From Gemmatimonadales bacterium (lineage in GTDB: Bacteria; Gemmatimonadota; Gemmatimonadetes; Gemmatimonadales; GWC2-71-9), in contig JAHBVU010000016.1 of assembly GCA_019637315.1 (NCBI GenBank), positions 20,283-84,282 of the forward strand: a stretch of DNA of 64,000 nt, in the 5' to 3' direction. Shown here piece by piece: positions 45,592 to 54,428 of this stretch. The notes beneath the pieces were generated by a model. That model was not told where the DNA came from and searched no databases. It saw nothing but the letters and a program-made list of their open reading frames with translations. Within the stretch, counting starts at the first letter, position 1. Each line of letters begins with the position of its first letter. Made by a program: the position numbers and the translations under genes.

Positions 45592-45998
45592 TCGATGACG
45601 ATCTCGGTCGTGATCGGCGTCGCAGGATCGAGCGACTGGATCACAGAGCAATACTTGGTGACAGACAGGCTGACTGCCCGCTCCGCCTTGTTGCGGTCGA
45701 GCCCTTCGCCCGCGAAGGTGAAGCGGAGGGTGATTGCCACATACTTCCGGGGATGATCTTCCGCCCGGGTACCGATCGCCTCGGTGTGCAGCTTGGTCAG
45801 CTTGACCTGCATCTTCTCGAGAATCGAGACGATATCAGCACCCGCGCAGCCCACCGCCGCGATGAGCAGAAACTGCATCGGCCCGGGCGCCACGCCGGTA
45901 TCCGCATCGACTGTCGTTTGCGGGCCACCGGGTGCGCCGCCCTGAAACCGCATGCCCCCGACCCAGTCGACTGAGACCGTTCGAATATTGTTGCTCAT
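45588..45998 (-). CDS. OsmC/Ohr-family peroxiredoxin-like protein
   Basis: I use the ATG at 45998 (136 residues); an upstream extension is unconserved and overlaps the next gene. The two conserved cysteines are Cys51 in AAVGCAGADIVSILEKM and Cys117 in TKYCSVIQSL. Opening residues (VDWVGGMRFQGG) and the GPMQFLLIAAVGC block are typical of the YhfA/OsmC branch. Members reduce organic hydroperoxides, though some branches have no proven activity. It lies 34 bases downstream of the phosphatidyltransferase and is coupled to the beta-barrel gene. Confidence 0.9.
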   Translation of the reverse strand: MSNNIRTVSVDWVGGMRFQGGAPGGPQTTVDADTGVAPGPMQFLLIAAVGCAGADIVSILEKMQVKLTKLHTEAIGTRAEDHPRKYVAITLRFTFAGEGLDRNKAERAVSLSVTKYCSVIQSLDPATPITTEIVIE

Positions 45999-46032
45999 GA
46001 GAACCTGATTGCGCTTGGTTGAAGTGAATATT

Positions 46033-46572
46033 TCAGAGCGCCTGTGCGTCGCGGCGCCCGTAGGTATAGTCGGCAATCGCATACAGTGCCGCGAGCCCGG
46101 TCAGCCATGCCAGCGGGCGGAGCCAGGACGAATCGACGAGATACGCCAGCAGCGTCATGGACTGGAAAAGCGTCACGATCTTGCCCGAGATCCGTGCCGG
46201 AATCGAAACGGGCTTCTTCCGAATCACGGTGACCAGAAACCCCGCCGTAGCCACGATGTCACGCGCCAGCACCGCCACGATTTCCCAGCTTGCGAGCGCA
46301 CCGTCGAAGAGCACCACCCCGAACGCGGCCGCAGCAAAGACCTTGTCGGCCACCGGATCGAGAAAGACACCGAGCCGCGAGCTGCCCCAGCGCCGAGCCG
46401 CCCAGCCGTCGATCAGGTCGGTTACGCCAGCCACGCAAAGAATGGCGAGTCGCCATGCCGCCGAGGGCACCACCACGAAGGCAACCGCGAGGGGAAAGCG
46501 CGAAAAGGTGAGATAGTCCGCAACGGTCCAGCGGCTCGAAGATGCTGCCCGCCCGCCCGAGGCGCTCATCAC
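46033..46572 (-). CDS. CDP-alcohol phosphatidyltransferase (PgsA-like)
   Basis: A 179-residue membrane enzyme with about five helices. The CDP-alcohol motif reads DLIDGWAARRWGSSRLG followed by VFLDPVADK. This has the expected Asp, Gly, Ala-Arg, Gly and two Asp, but only seven residues separate Ala-Arg from Gly where eight is usual. It transfers a phosphatidyl group from CDP-diacylglycerol to an alcohol such as glycerol 3-phosphate. Its ATG overlaps the stop of the M16 peptidase gene (ATGA), so the two are coupled. Confidence 0.9.
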   Translation of the reverse strand: MMSASGGRAASSSRWTVADYLTFSRFPLAVAFVVVPSAAWRLAILCVAGVTDLIDGWAARRWGSSRLGVFLDPVADKVFAAAAFGVVLFDGALASWEIVAVLARDIVATAGFLVTVIRKKPVSIPARISGKIVTLFQSMTLLAYLVDSSWLRPLAWLTGLAALYAIADYTYGRRDAQAL

Positions 46573-49208
46573 CCCTGCCCTCCACGGACCACACCCTCCG
46601 CACGCCGATCGTCGATCAGGTAGCGCACCGCCGCTTCCTGGACGGCCTCCCTGGTGACTTCCCGGTAGGGGGCGGCCGGATCGTCGAGATCAGCGAGCCC
46701 GCCTCCCACCAGCCAGGCATGGACCAGCTCTCCTGCCAGGGCTCCGGCCGTCTGCCGCTGCACCAGAACCTGTCCGACAAGGTAGTTGACGGCACGCCGG
46801 TGTTCGGCCTCGCTGATCAACTCCTCGCGGAAACGTGCCAGTTCCTCCAGCATCGCATCACGAGCCTCGTCTTCCCGGGCAGGTGAGGTCGCGATGTAGG
46901 TCATCAGCGCACCGGCCCGTGCCCGCTGCCAGCTCGACATCATGACGGTATACGCGAGTGAACGTTCCTCGCGAAGCCGATGAAAGAGCCGGCCGCCAAG
47001 ACCACTCGCCACCGCGGCAAGCACCTCGGCTGCGTAGCGATCGGGGTCGCTGGCACTGGGGCCGGGGAAAACCATGGCCAGGGCGGTCTGCGCCTTGCCC
47101 CGCGATTCGACCCGCAGTCGGGGTTCTCCCGATCCGATCAGGGTGCTGCTTGCAGGGCGGGCCGCGACACGGCGGGCGGGCAGATCGTCAAAGATCCCAG
47201 CCAGACGGTCTGCCATGACCTCGGGATCGAGACTGCCCACGGCGAGGACCATCGGCCGCGCTTCGGCCTGTTCCCCGGCGTGCCAGGCGCGCACCCCATC
47301 CGCGGTCATCGATTCGAGCGAGGTGACGGTGCCCTTGAGCGGCAAGCCATAGCCGCGATCATCGAAGGCAGCGCCGAGTGCCAGATCGATCGGGCGCCGG
47401 AACATGTCGTCACCGGCCTGTTCGGCCTCACGGATCAGGCTCTCACGCTCCCGACCGACTTCGTCCGTCGCGAAGGTCGGGTGCCAAAGCACCTCACGCA
47501 GCAACCGCGCTGCCCGATCGGCTGCATCGGGCAGGACTGACACGCCGAGGCCCAGCCAGTCAGCTCCGGTCGAGTGCCCCAGGGTGCCACCCCAGGCCTC
47601 GGCAAGCCTGGCCAGGTCCGCAGCATCGTAGCGGCCCGCACCCCGCAGGGCCGAGCGGAGGGCCAGAGCGGCGATACCCGCATCGGACGACGATTCCTCG
47701 CCGACTCGGGCCCGGTAGATGCCCGTCGTGACGAGCGGCACCGTGGCTTTCCGTCGCAGCAGCAGGTCGGCGCCCGGCAACGCGACATGGAGTACGCCAT
47801 GGACCGCTCGACCACTGACCTTGCGAGGTGCCGGCACGGGGAGACTCATGGCCTCGCGCACCGGCGGGGGCACCGCAGGCTCCGCTCCGGCAAAGGCCGC
47901 CTCGAGATCCTCGGCAACGAGGTCCTCACCCTCTCCCCGCGGCAGGTACACCACGGCGGCAACCGCCGCAGGGCGCAGGTAGCGAGACGCGACGTCGCGC
48001 ACCTGGTCCGCCGTCACCGCCATCAGCCGGCGATATTCCCGGTCGAGCCCGTCGAGGCCGCCGAAGGCCTCGGCCGTTACGTAGGCGGTGGCCCGCCCGT
48101 CAACCGATTCGTGTCGCCGGGCAACCCGCGATGTCAACAACGTCTTGGCGCGCTCGAGATCCGCCTCTGTCGGACCCGATTCGGCCAGCCCGCGCACCAT
48201 GCCCGCAATTTCCCTGATGGTGTCGGCAACCCGATTGACAGGCAGTTCTGCACCGATCGAGAAAACCCCGATATCGGTCGCGCCATAGTGGGACGCCGAC
48301 GCGGCCGTGACCAGACCGGGCTGCCGCAGACCCTGATAGAACCAGCTCCCTCGGCCCGACGACAGTACCATCGCGGCGAGATCCAGCGCGGGCGTATCGG
48401 CCGTCAAATCGGGCGCCCCTCTCCAGCCCAGCGCCAGCTCCGCACCCTTGACGTCGCCGCGCATGGTGCGGACGCGAACACCGCTCCGCGGCGGCTCCGC
48501 GGGCGACTGCTCGGTGGCCCCAGGCCGAGCCTGCCACTCCCCGAAGGCCTCAACAACCGCGGCAAATGCCGTCTCGACCGGCACGCCGCCGACGACCGCA
48601 ACGACCGTTCTCGCAGGAACGTAGCGCTCGTGGTAGTACCCGGCGACGTCCTCGCGACCGTACCCCGCCAGCTGAGCTTCCGTGCCGATCCGCCAGCGTC
48701 GGATCCGGTGCTGATCGAACAGCACGGCGTTCAGCGTTTCGTGGGTCAGCGCCGAGGGGGAGTCGAGCTTGCGCTTGGCCTCTTCGATGATGACCTGGAG
48801 CTCACGGGCCAACTCGCCGGCGTCGATCGAAGCCCGCTGGAGCGCGTCCGCCTGAATCGCGAGCGCCTCCCGAAAACCGGTTGCCGGCAGGACCACGTAA
48901 TACGTCGTTGCTTCGTAGCTGGTATAGGCGTTGAGGTAGCCGCCCAGTTCCTTGGTCTCGGCCGCAATCTGGCCGACCCCACGGGTCGGGGTGCCCTTGA
49001 AGAACATGTGCTCGAGCACATGGCTGATGCCCTGCCAGTGATCGGGCTCATCGAAGAACCCGGCCCGGACCGCGATCACGACGGCAACGGCGGCGGTGTC
49101 AGGATCGTGCTGTGCCAGGACGGTCAGGCCGTTCGGCAACCGGCGACGGACGACGCCTTCAGTCCAGGAACGGGGCGTCGTGATGGAGGGTTGTGCGGTC
49201 AGGGTCAC
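46569..49208 (-). CDS. M16-family zinc peptidase with two fused M16 halves
   Basis: An 879-residue protein read from a GTG; no stronger ribosome site is visible. The inverted zinc motif HVLEH is at His63-Glu66-His67, with Glu142/143 in IEEAKRKL as the third ligand region. The first half (about 20-430) is catalytic; the second (about 450-870) is an inactive partner lacking HxxEH but keeping a GGRLFHRLREERSLAY segment. Such fused pairs resemble pitrilysin- or PqqL-like processing proteases. I see no signal peptide, so it is probably cytoplasmic or weakly exported. It is coupled to the phosphatidyltransferase gene. Confidence 0.92.
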   Translation of the reverse strand: MTLTAQPSITTPRSWTEGVVRRRLPNGLTVLAQHDPDTAAVAVVIAVRAGFFDEPDHWQGISHVLEHMFFKGTPTRGVGQIAAETKELGGYLNAYTSYEATTYYVVLPATGFREALAIQADALQRASIDAGELARELQVIIEEAKRKLDSPSALTHETLNAVLFDQHRIRRWRIGTEAQLAGYGREDVAGYYHERYVPARTVVAVVGGVPVETAFAAVVEAFGEWQARPGATEQSPAEPPRSGVRVRTMRGDVKGAELALGWRGAPDLTADTPALDLAAMVLSSGRGSWFYQGLRQPGLVTAASASHYGATDIGVFSIGAELPVNRVADTIREIAGMVRGLAESGPTEADLERAKTLLTSRVARRHESVDGRATAYVTAEAFGGLDGLDREYRRLMAVTADQVRDVASRYLRPAAVAAVVYLPRGEGEDLVAEDLEAAFAGAEPAVPPPVREAMSLPVPAPRKVSGRAVHGVLHVALPGADLLLRRKATVPLVTTGIYRARVGEESSSDAGIAALALRSALRGAGRYDAADLARLAEAWGGTLGHSTGADWLGLGVSVLPDAADRAARLLREVLWHPTFATDEVGRERESLIREAEQAGDDMFRRPIDLALGAAFDDRGYGLPLKGTVTSLESMTADGVRAWHAGEQAEARPMVLAVGSLDPEVMADRLAGIFDDLPARRVAARPASSTLIGSGEPRLRVESRGKAQTALAMVFPGPSASDPDRYAAEVLAAVASGLGGRLFHRLREERSLAYTVMMSSWQRARAGALMTYIATSPAREDEARDAMLEELARFREELISEAEHRRAVNYLVGQVLVQRQTAGALAGELVHAWLVGGGLADLDDPAAPYREVTREAVQEAAVRYLIDDRRAEGVVRGGQG

Positions 49209-49259
49209 GAGGGGAACATAACGACGTCACACCGGTGGGCGCCGGGAAGACACCGCCGG

Positions 49260-50381
49260 TCAGTGGACGATGCGGAGCACACCTGCCTCGGCGGCTCCGC
49301 GAACGAACGCCTCCGCGCTGGTGATCGGAATCACGACGCCGGTTTCCTGCTTGCCGCGCTGCGCCTGACCTGCCATGAACTCGGCAACCGACAGGTCGGT
49401 TGCGTTCCGGTCGGTGGCCTTGAGCTGAAGCACGATCTCGTCCCAAGTGCCCCGCAGCGCGTGCCCGGCCAACGTGATGATCTGGTGATGATCGCTCCGC
49501 TGGCCCGGGCGACGCTGCATCTGCTGCAATTCGACCAGCATGGTCCCAAAGAGCTCGAGCTGGGTCGGGTCGCGCACGGTGCCGTCGGCCTGGATGCCCT
49601 CGATCTCGGCGAGGAGTTCGTCGACGGGATCGGGCTCACCGAGCAGGTCGGAGACGCGCTGAAACCAGGGTTCGAGGCTGGGGTCGTCCTCCGCCAGCCT
49701 GAAGAAGGTGCGCTTCAGTTCGATGGCACGGAACAAGCCGAGCTCATCGAAGTGTTCTTCCGGGTCAGTCCGCTCGAAGTGGATCAGCGCGGCAGCCGTT
49801 TCGCCGCGATCGTAGAGCAGGTTGGCGAGATAGACCCGGGGCTCGGCAAAGGTCGGATCGATGGCCAGCGCACGGCGGAGCCAGAAGATGGCGGCGCCCT
49901 CACGGCCGAGACGGTGGGAGACGTAGCCCAAGCAGGCAGCCGCCTCTTCGCAGTCGGTATCGGCACTCGCCGCCAGCTCGAAGAACCGGTGTGCCTGAAC
50001 CAGTTCGCCATCGCGAAACAGAGCACGGCCGATCTGCAGCATCAGGTCGTGGTCTTCGGAGAAACCGAGCTCCAGTACCCGATCGAACGCCTGGCGCGCG
50101 GCGGCTCCATCACCGATCCGGAGCTGCACCTCGCCGAAACCGGCCAGCGCGTCCTCGTGATCGGGCTCCAGCGTCAACGCCTGGGCAAAGGCGCCTCGCG
50201 ACCAGGCGTACTCCTCACGGGCGAGGTAGGCGTATCCGGCGCCCACATACAGTTCGACGGCAGATGGATAGACCGCGAGCCCGTCCTTCAGGATCGCCAA
50301 CGCTTCGTCGTAACGGCCTTGATTGTACAGCTGGTGGGCTTGTTCGTCGTACTCATCAGAGCTGCGGAACCCATCCGACAT
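49260..50381 (-). CDS. Tetratricopeptide-repeat protein
   Basis: Starting at the ATG at 50381, the product is 373 residues. TPR helices are readable from about residue 10 to 215: YDEQAHQLYNQGRYDEALAI, then LYVGAGYAYLAREEYAWSRG, then GFGEVQLRIGDGAAARQAFD, then CLGYVSHRLGREGAAIFWLR. The last 150 residues (LLAEIEGIQADGTVRDPTQL onward) do not fit the repeat and may be a regulatory domain. There is no signal peptide. It is a soluble scaffold of unknown partner, between the M16 peptidase and nitrilase genes. Confidence 0.87.
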   Translation of the reverse strand: MSDGFRSSDEYDEQAHQLYNQGRYDEALAILKDGLAVYPSAVELYVGAGYAYLAREEYAWSRGAFAQALTLEPDHEDALAGFGEVQLRIGDGAAARQAFDRVLELGFSEDHDLMLQIGRALFRDGELVQAHRFFELAASADTDCEEAAACLGYVSHRLGREGAAIFWLRRALAIDPTFAEPRVYLANLLYDRGETAAALIHFERTDPEEHFDELGLFRAIELKRTFFRLAEDDPSLEPWFQRVSDLLGEPDPVDELLAEIEGIQADGTVRDPTQLELFGTMLVELQQMQRRPGQRSDHHQIITLAGHALRGTWDEIVLQLKATDRNATDLSVAEFMAGQAQRGKQETGVVIPITSAEAFVRGAAEAGVLRIVH

Positions 50382-50457
50382 CCGGTGGAATCCCCGGCTG
50401 AGGTTACGGAAACATATGGGCGGCCTTCCGAAGGGCACAAGGCCGCCGAGCGTTTCG

Positions 50458-51399
50458 CTACGATCGGCTGCCCTGCGAGAAGCGGACCGGGGCCTGCGGA
50501 CCGGTATCGACCGTCAGGGAAAAGATGTCGGGGCGGGCATAGTGGCCGACCGGATCGAAGTCGTATTTCCCTTTGGTGATCAGGCCAAGATCGAGGTCCG
50601 CCACCAGTACGGTCGATTCGTCGTAGACCGGACCGGCCAGCACGGTGCCCATCGGATCGACGATCAGGCTGCCGCCCCGAATCAGCCGCACGCCGGGGTC
50701 CTCGCCCTGAATCGGGGCGTAATCGGCCGGATAGTCGCGCCGGCAGGCGTGCTGGCAGGCCGAGAGGACGAAGCAGCGCCCCTCGCGAGCGATGTGGCGC
50801 ATGCTGGAGGCCCAGATCTCGCGATCATCAACGGTTGGTGCGCAGTACAGTTGGATACCCTGGGCATACATGGCGGTTCGCAGCAGGGGCATGTAGTTCT
50901 CCCAGCAGATGACCGCCCCGAGTTTGCCGAGGGTGGTGTCGAGCACACCGAGAGTCGAGCCGTCGCCGAAACCCCAGATGATTCGCTCCATCGCGGTGGG
51001 CATCAGCTTCCGATGCCGGCCAAGCATGACACCCTCTGCCGAGAAGTAGAGTGCAGTGCAGTAGAGCGTGCCCCCGTCCCGCTCGATGACCCCGACCACC
51101 AGGATGACACCGTGCTGACCCGCTGCGCTGGCCAGGATCTCGGTCACGGGACCGGGCACGTCGATCGCGGCATCCCAGTACCGACTGAACAGTTCCCGTC
51201 CGGCATCCGAGCGCATGCCCACCCGCGCCCCGAAATCGACGCCCTTGGGATACCCGCCGATGAAGGCCTCGGGAAGGACGACGAGTTGGGCCCCTTGGCG
51301 AGCCGCCTCCGCTACCCGTGCCTCGAATCGGTCGAGGGTGGGGCCGAGCTCGAATGCTTGAGGCGCTTCCTGAACGACGGCAGCACGCACGATGGACAT
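50458..51399 (-). CDS. Nitrilase (carbon-nitrogen hydrolase family, branch 1-like)
   Basis: A 313-residue enzyme with the Glu-Lys-Cys triad: Glu44 in LVVLPEAFIGGYPKG, Lys131 in GRHRKLMPT and Cys165 in GAVICWENYMPLLR. The CWENYMP signature and the GGYPKG block are typical of true nitrilases (R-CN to acid plus ammonia), rather than amidases such as beta-ureidopropionase. Such enzymes form helical oligomers. It may supply ammonia from plant- or soil-derived nitriles. No signal peptide. Confidence 0.92.
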   Translation of the reverse strand: MSIVRAAVVQEAPQAFELGPTLDRFEARVAEAARQGAQLVVLPEAFIGGYPKGVDFGARVGMRSDAGRELFSRYWDAAIDVPGPVTEILASAAGQHGVILVVGVIERDGGTLYCTALYFSAEGVMLGRHRKLMPTAMERIIWGFGDGSTLGVLDTTLGKLGAVICWENYMPLLRTAMYAQGIQLYCAPTVDDREIWASSMRHIAREGRCFVLSACQHACRRDYPADYAPIQGEDPGVRLIRGGSLIVDPMGTVLAGPVYDESTVLVADLDLGLITKGKYDFDPVGHYARPDIFSLTVDTGPQAPVRFSQGSRS

Positions 51400-51419
51400 T
51401 GCGAATCCTTGTTGGGCAA

Positions 51420-52226
51420 TCAGCGGCAGGATGGAGGCGGCTCGAACAGCCGGACGACGTCGATCCGCTGTTCGATCGTCGAGCGCAGCGAGCGTCTTAC
51501 CCCTCCCGTCGCGGGAATCCGGGCCGTCACAAAAATTGAGCGCGACCAGGTCAGTGGCCCGAATGTCGGCGACCAGAGCAACTGTCCTTCCTCGCGGACG
51601 ACCTGATCGACCGTTACCTCGAGCGTGTCTGCGGCAGGATACCGGTCGCCGTGCCGGCTGGTGACGGTCCAGGCATATCGATGGCGGGCCTCACCGCCGG
51701 CTCGATGGTCGCGATCGCGTCGGATGGTGAAGCCGGAATCGGTCCACTGCGCTCCGATGGCCAGGTCCCGACCGGGCAAGCGGGGTAGAAAGTCCTCGAG
51801 CACCGGCGCCAGGTCCGCAACGTCGGCGACCTCACTCGGCACAAACGGCAGCCGAAGCGCCTGGTAACGCCCGTCGGGTGCCAGCAGGCCGCGGTAGCGC
51901 CCACCCAGGAATCCCTCCAGGTCGGGCATCTCTCGGCCGGCATCCGTTTCCCGCCAGACCGTCAGCGAGTCATACCAGGCGTCGAGCGCGAGTGCGCCGG
52001 CGGAATCCCGCGCGGTGAGGAGCAGCACGCCCTCGCGGCCGGCCGCGTTCCGCAGCGCGGCGGTGCCCGACTCGCCGCGCAGCACCGTGCGGACGCTTTC
52101 CTTGAACATCGCGCACTCGAGGTGCACGGCCTGGTACCGAGACGCAGCCCGTTCCTGGGCGGCAAGCCCGGCGACCACCGTTGTGGCCGCCAGCAACGCG
52201 TGCAGGAACGGGCTGCGCAAGATCAT
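51420..52226 (-). CDS. Secreted hypothetical protein
   Basis: The ATG at 52226 gives 268 residues with a signal peptide (SPFLHALLAATTVVAGLAAQ). The body has alternating short strands and a stretch GDRYPAADTLEVTVDQVV. I do not recognise the family. A pattern of GAQWTDSGFTIRRDRDH and LLWSPTFGPLTWSRS is shared with many secreted DUF proteins of this phylum, but no function follows. It starts 15 bases after the dehydrogenase stop and is probably cotranscribed. Confidence 0.65.
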   Translation of the reverse strand: MILRSPFLHALLAATTVVAGLAAQERAASRYQAVHLECAMFKESVRTVLRGESGTAALRNAAGREGVLLLTARDSAGALALDAWYDSLTVWRETDAGREMPDLEGFLGGRYRGLLAPDGRYQALRLPFVPSEVADVADLAPVLEDFLPRLPGRDLAIGAQWTDSGFTIRRDRDHRAGGEARHRYAWTVTSRHGDRYPAADTLEVTVDQVVREEGQLLWSPTFGPLTWSRSIFVTARIPATGGVRRSLRSTIEQRIDVVRLFEPPPSCR

Positions 52227-52240
52227 CGGCGACAGGGGTG

Positions 52241-53863
52241 TTACTGACCTGCCATGAACGGGTAGCGATAGTCGGTTGGCGGCACCATGGTTTCCTTGAC
52301 GGTGCGCGGCGAGAGCCACCGGATCAGATTCAGAAACGACCCGGCCTTGTCATTGGTTCCACTGGCCCGGGCGCCTCCGAAAGGCTGCTGTCCGACCACC
52401 GCCCCGGTGGGCTTGTCGTTGATGTAGAAGTTGCCGGCCGAATGGCGCAGCGCCCGGTGCGCATCGGCGATGGCCGAGCGGTCGCGGGCAAACACGGCAC
52501 CGGTCAATGCGTAGGGACTGGTAGAGTCGACCAGTTTCAGCGTGGGCTTCCAGTCGTCGTCCTTGTAGACGTAGGCCGTCAGGACAGGTCCGAACAGCTC
52601 CTCGCACATGGTGCGATAGCTGGGATCCTTGACCTGCAGGAGGGTGGGCTCGACGAAATACCCCTTGGTGCCGTCGGCGCCGCCGCCGGCGAGAACCGTG
52701 ACACCCCGGTCTTTCCTGGCTTGATCGAGGTAGCCCTTGAGCTTCTCGAACGACCGGGCGTCGATCACGGCTCCCAGGAAGTTCCGGAAGTCGGCCACGT
52801 CGCCCATCTTGAGTTCGCCGATCATGGCGACGGCGCGATCCCGAACCTCCGGCCACAGGCTCTGCGGAATGTAGGCGCGCGACGCGGCGCTGCACTTCTG
52901 TCCCTGGTACTCGAAGGCGCCACGCACCAAGGCGACCGCCAGGGCAGCCGGATCGGCGCTGGGATGGGCCAGCACGAAGTCTTTGCCGCCGGTCTCGCCC
53001 ACCAGGCGAGGGTAGGTTGCGTACTCACTGATCCGCTCGCCGACCGTGCGCCAGAGCGACTGAAACACCGCCGTCGATCCGGTGAAGTGAATGCCCGCCA
53101 ATCGACGATCCGCCAGCAGTCGATCGGACACGGTGGTCGGATTGCCGGGCACGAAGTTGATCACGCCAGGCGGCAGGCCAGCGGCCTCCAGCAGTTTCAT
53201 GATGTAGTAGCCGCTCAATGACGCCGTTGCTGCGGGCTTCCAGACCACGGTGTTGCCGAGCAACGCCGGGGCGCCCGCCAGATTCCCGCCGATTGCGGTG
53301 AAGTTGAAGGGCGAGATGGCATAGATGAATCCTTCGAGCGGTCGGTACTCCATCCGGTTCCACATACCGGGCACCGATAGCGGCTGCTTGGCTTCGAGCT
53401 CGGCCGCGAAGGCCACATTGAAGCGCCAGAAGTCGATCAACTCGCAGGCTGCGTCGATCTCAGCCTGAAAAATCGTCTTGCTCTGGCCGAGCATGGTCGC
53501 GGCATTGAGCACCTGACGCCAGGGCCCAGCCAGCAGGTCGGCAGCCCGGAGAAAGACTGCGGCGCGATCCTCGAGCGACCAGGTCGACCAGTCGCGATAG
53601 GCGCGCTCGGATGCCTGTACCGCCTGAGCCACTTCCCGGACGCCGGCTTGATGAACCTGACCCAGAACGTGGGCGTGCCGGTGCGGCGACACCACCGGCA
53701 CCGTCGTCCCGGTGCGAATCTCCTTGCCGCCGATAATCAGCGGAATGTCGGCGACCTCACCGCCCATGGCCTTGAGGGCCGCTTTGACCGCGGCTCGCTC
53801 CGCCGTACCCGGCGCGTAAGACAGGATCGGTTCGTTGATCGGGGTCGGGATAGTATTGGACAT
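52241..53863 (-). CDS. pruA: L-glutamate gamma-semialdehyde (1-pyrroline-5-carboxylate) dehydrogenase
   Basis: A 540-residue ALDH-superfamily enzyme, ALDH4-like. It oxidises glutamate semialdehyde from proline breakdown to glutamate with NAD+. Catalytic Cys lies in FEYQGQKCSAASRAYIP and the general base Glu in LVGETGGKDFVLAHP. The C-terminal FGGARASGTNDKAGSFLNLI and NFYINDKPTGAVVGQQPFGG are diagnostic of the P5C dehydrogenase branch. No proline dehydrogenase is next to it, so the first step of the pathway must be encoded elsewhere. The upstream 120 bases include an AT-rich TATATATTCCC patch between divergent genes. Confidence 0.94.
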   Translation of the reverse strand: MSNTIPTPINEPILSYAPGTAERAAVKAALKAMGGEVADIPLIIGGKEIRTGTTVPVVSPHRHAHVLGQVHQAGVREVAQAVQASERAYRDWSTWSLEDRAAVFLRAADLLAGPWRQVLNAATMLGQSKTIFQAEIDAACELIDFWRFNVAFAAELEAKQPLSVPGMWNRMEYRPLEGFIYAISPFNFTAIGGNLAGAPALLGNTVVWKPAATASLSGYYIMKLLEAAGLPPGVINFVPGNPTTVSDRLLADRRLAGIHFTGSTAVFQSLWRTVGERISEYATYPRLVGETGGKDFVLAHPSADPAALAVALVRGAFEYQGQKCSAASRAYIPQSLWPEVRDRAVAMIGELKMGDVADFRNFLGAVIDARSFEKLKGYLDQARKDRGVTVLAGGGADGTKGYFVEPTLLQVKDPSYRTMCEELFGPVLTAYVYKDDDWKPTLKLVDSTSPYALTGAVFARDRSAIADAHRALRHSAGNFYINDKPTGAVVGQQPFGGARASGTNDKAGSFLNLIRWLSPRTVKETMVPPTDYRYPFMAGQ

Positions 53864-53986
53864 GGCCGATGGCTCGGATAGTAGTCGACGCGGACCCGCT
53901 CGGAGTATCCGGGAATCTAGCCTCTTCTCCCATCCTCCACTATATATTCCCGACGTAAAATCGACCCCTTTGCAAGGCGCTGGCGC

Positions 53987-54361
53987 ATGCGTGGAACCCT
54001 GCTGGCCATTCTGGCCCTGACCGGAGGCTGCCGCCTCTACAATCTCGACTCCAAGCTGTCGGATCAGGCTGGCTTGATCCCGGCCGAGCAGTTTGCCAGG
54101 TACGGCACCGAACAGGCGCGCGCTGTGGCAATCGGGCGGGCCCTGGCCCAGTGGGATGGAGGGCAATCACACGAGGCGCGGGCGGTCCAGACGACCAAAG
54201 CGGCGGAGTACGCGCGTACGCTTCCGGGCGTTCGCAGCGTCGAGGTCGACACGCTGGGGTATCGCCTCACTGTCGTCTTCGAAAGTGGCTGGCGGACCGG
54301 CATCGTTCCGATTGCCGATGGCATTGCCCCCGAGGCCACCCCAGGGATTGCCGGCAACTGA
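53987..54361 (+). CDS. Small lipoprotein, unknown function
   Basis: A 124-residue protein with a lipobox (LTGGC, Cys15), so it should be anchored in the outer or inner membrane. The mature part is short and mixed alpha/beta (TKAAEYARTLPGVRSVEVDT, then RLTVVFESGW). I do not recognise it. It forms a single-gene transcript ending at a strong intrinsic terminator, divergent from pruA. Confidence 0.7.
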   Translation: MRGTLLAILALTGGCRLYNLDSKLSDQAGLIPAEQFARYGTEQARAVAIGRALAQWDGGQSHEARAVQTTKAAEYARTLPGVRSVEVDTLGYRLTVVFESGWRTGIVPIADGIAPEATPGIAGN

Positions 54362-54382
54362 GAACCCTGACCAGCCGACACG

Positions 54383-54419
54383 CCGGCGGCTCCGCAGCTT
54401 GGGAGCCGCCGGTTTTTTT
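54383..54419 (+). terminator. Strong rho-independent terminator
   Basis: CCGGCGGCTCC pairs with GGAGCCGCCGG across an eight-base loop and is followed directly by seven T residues. It ends the small lipoprotein gene and sits 9 bases from the stop of the convergent minus-strand gene. Confidence 0.93.
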
Positions 54420-54428
54420 GTGCTCGGA

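Noticed and set aside
47574..50579. Plus-strand open frame of about 1000 codons
   Set aside because: It is the reverse of the M16 peptidase and TPR genes; product is low-complexity with no motif.
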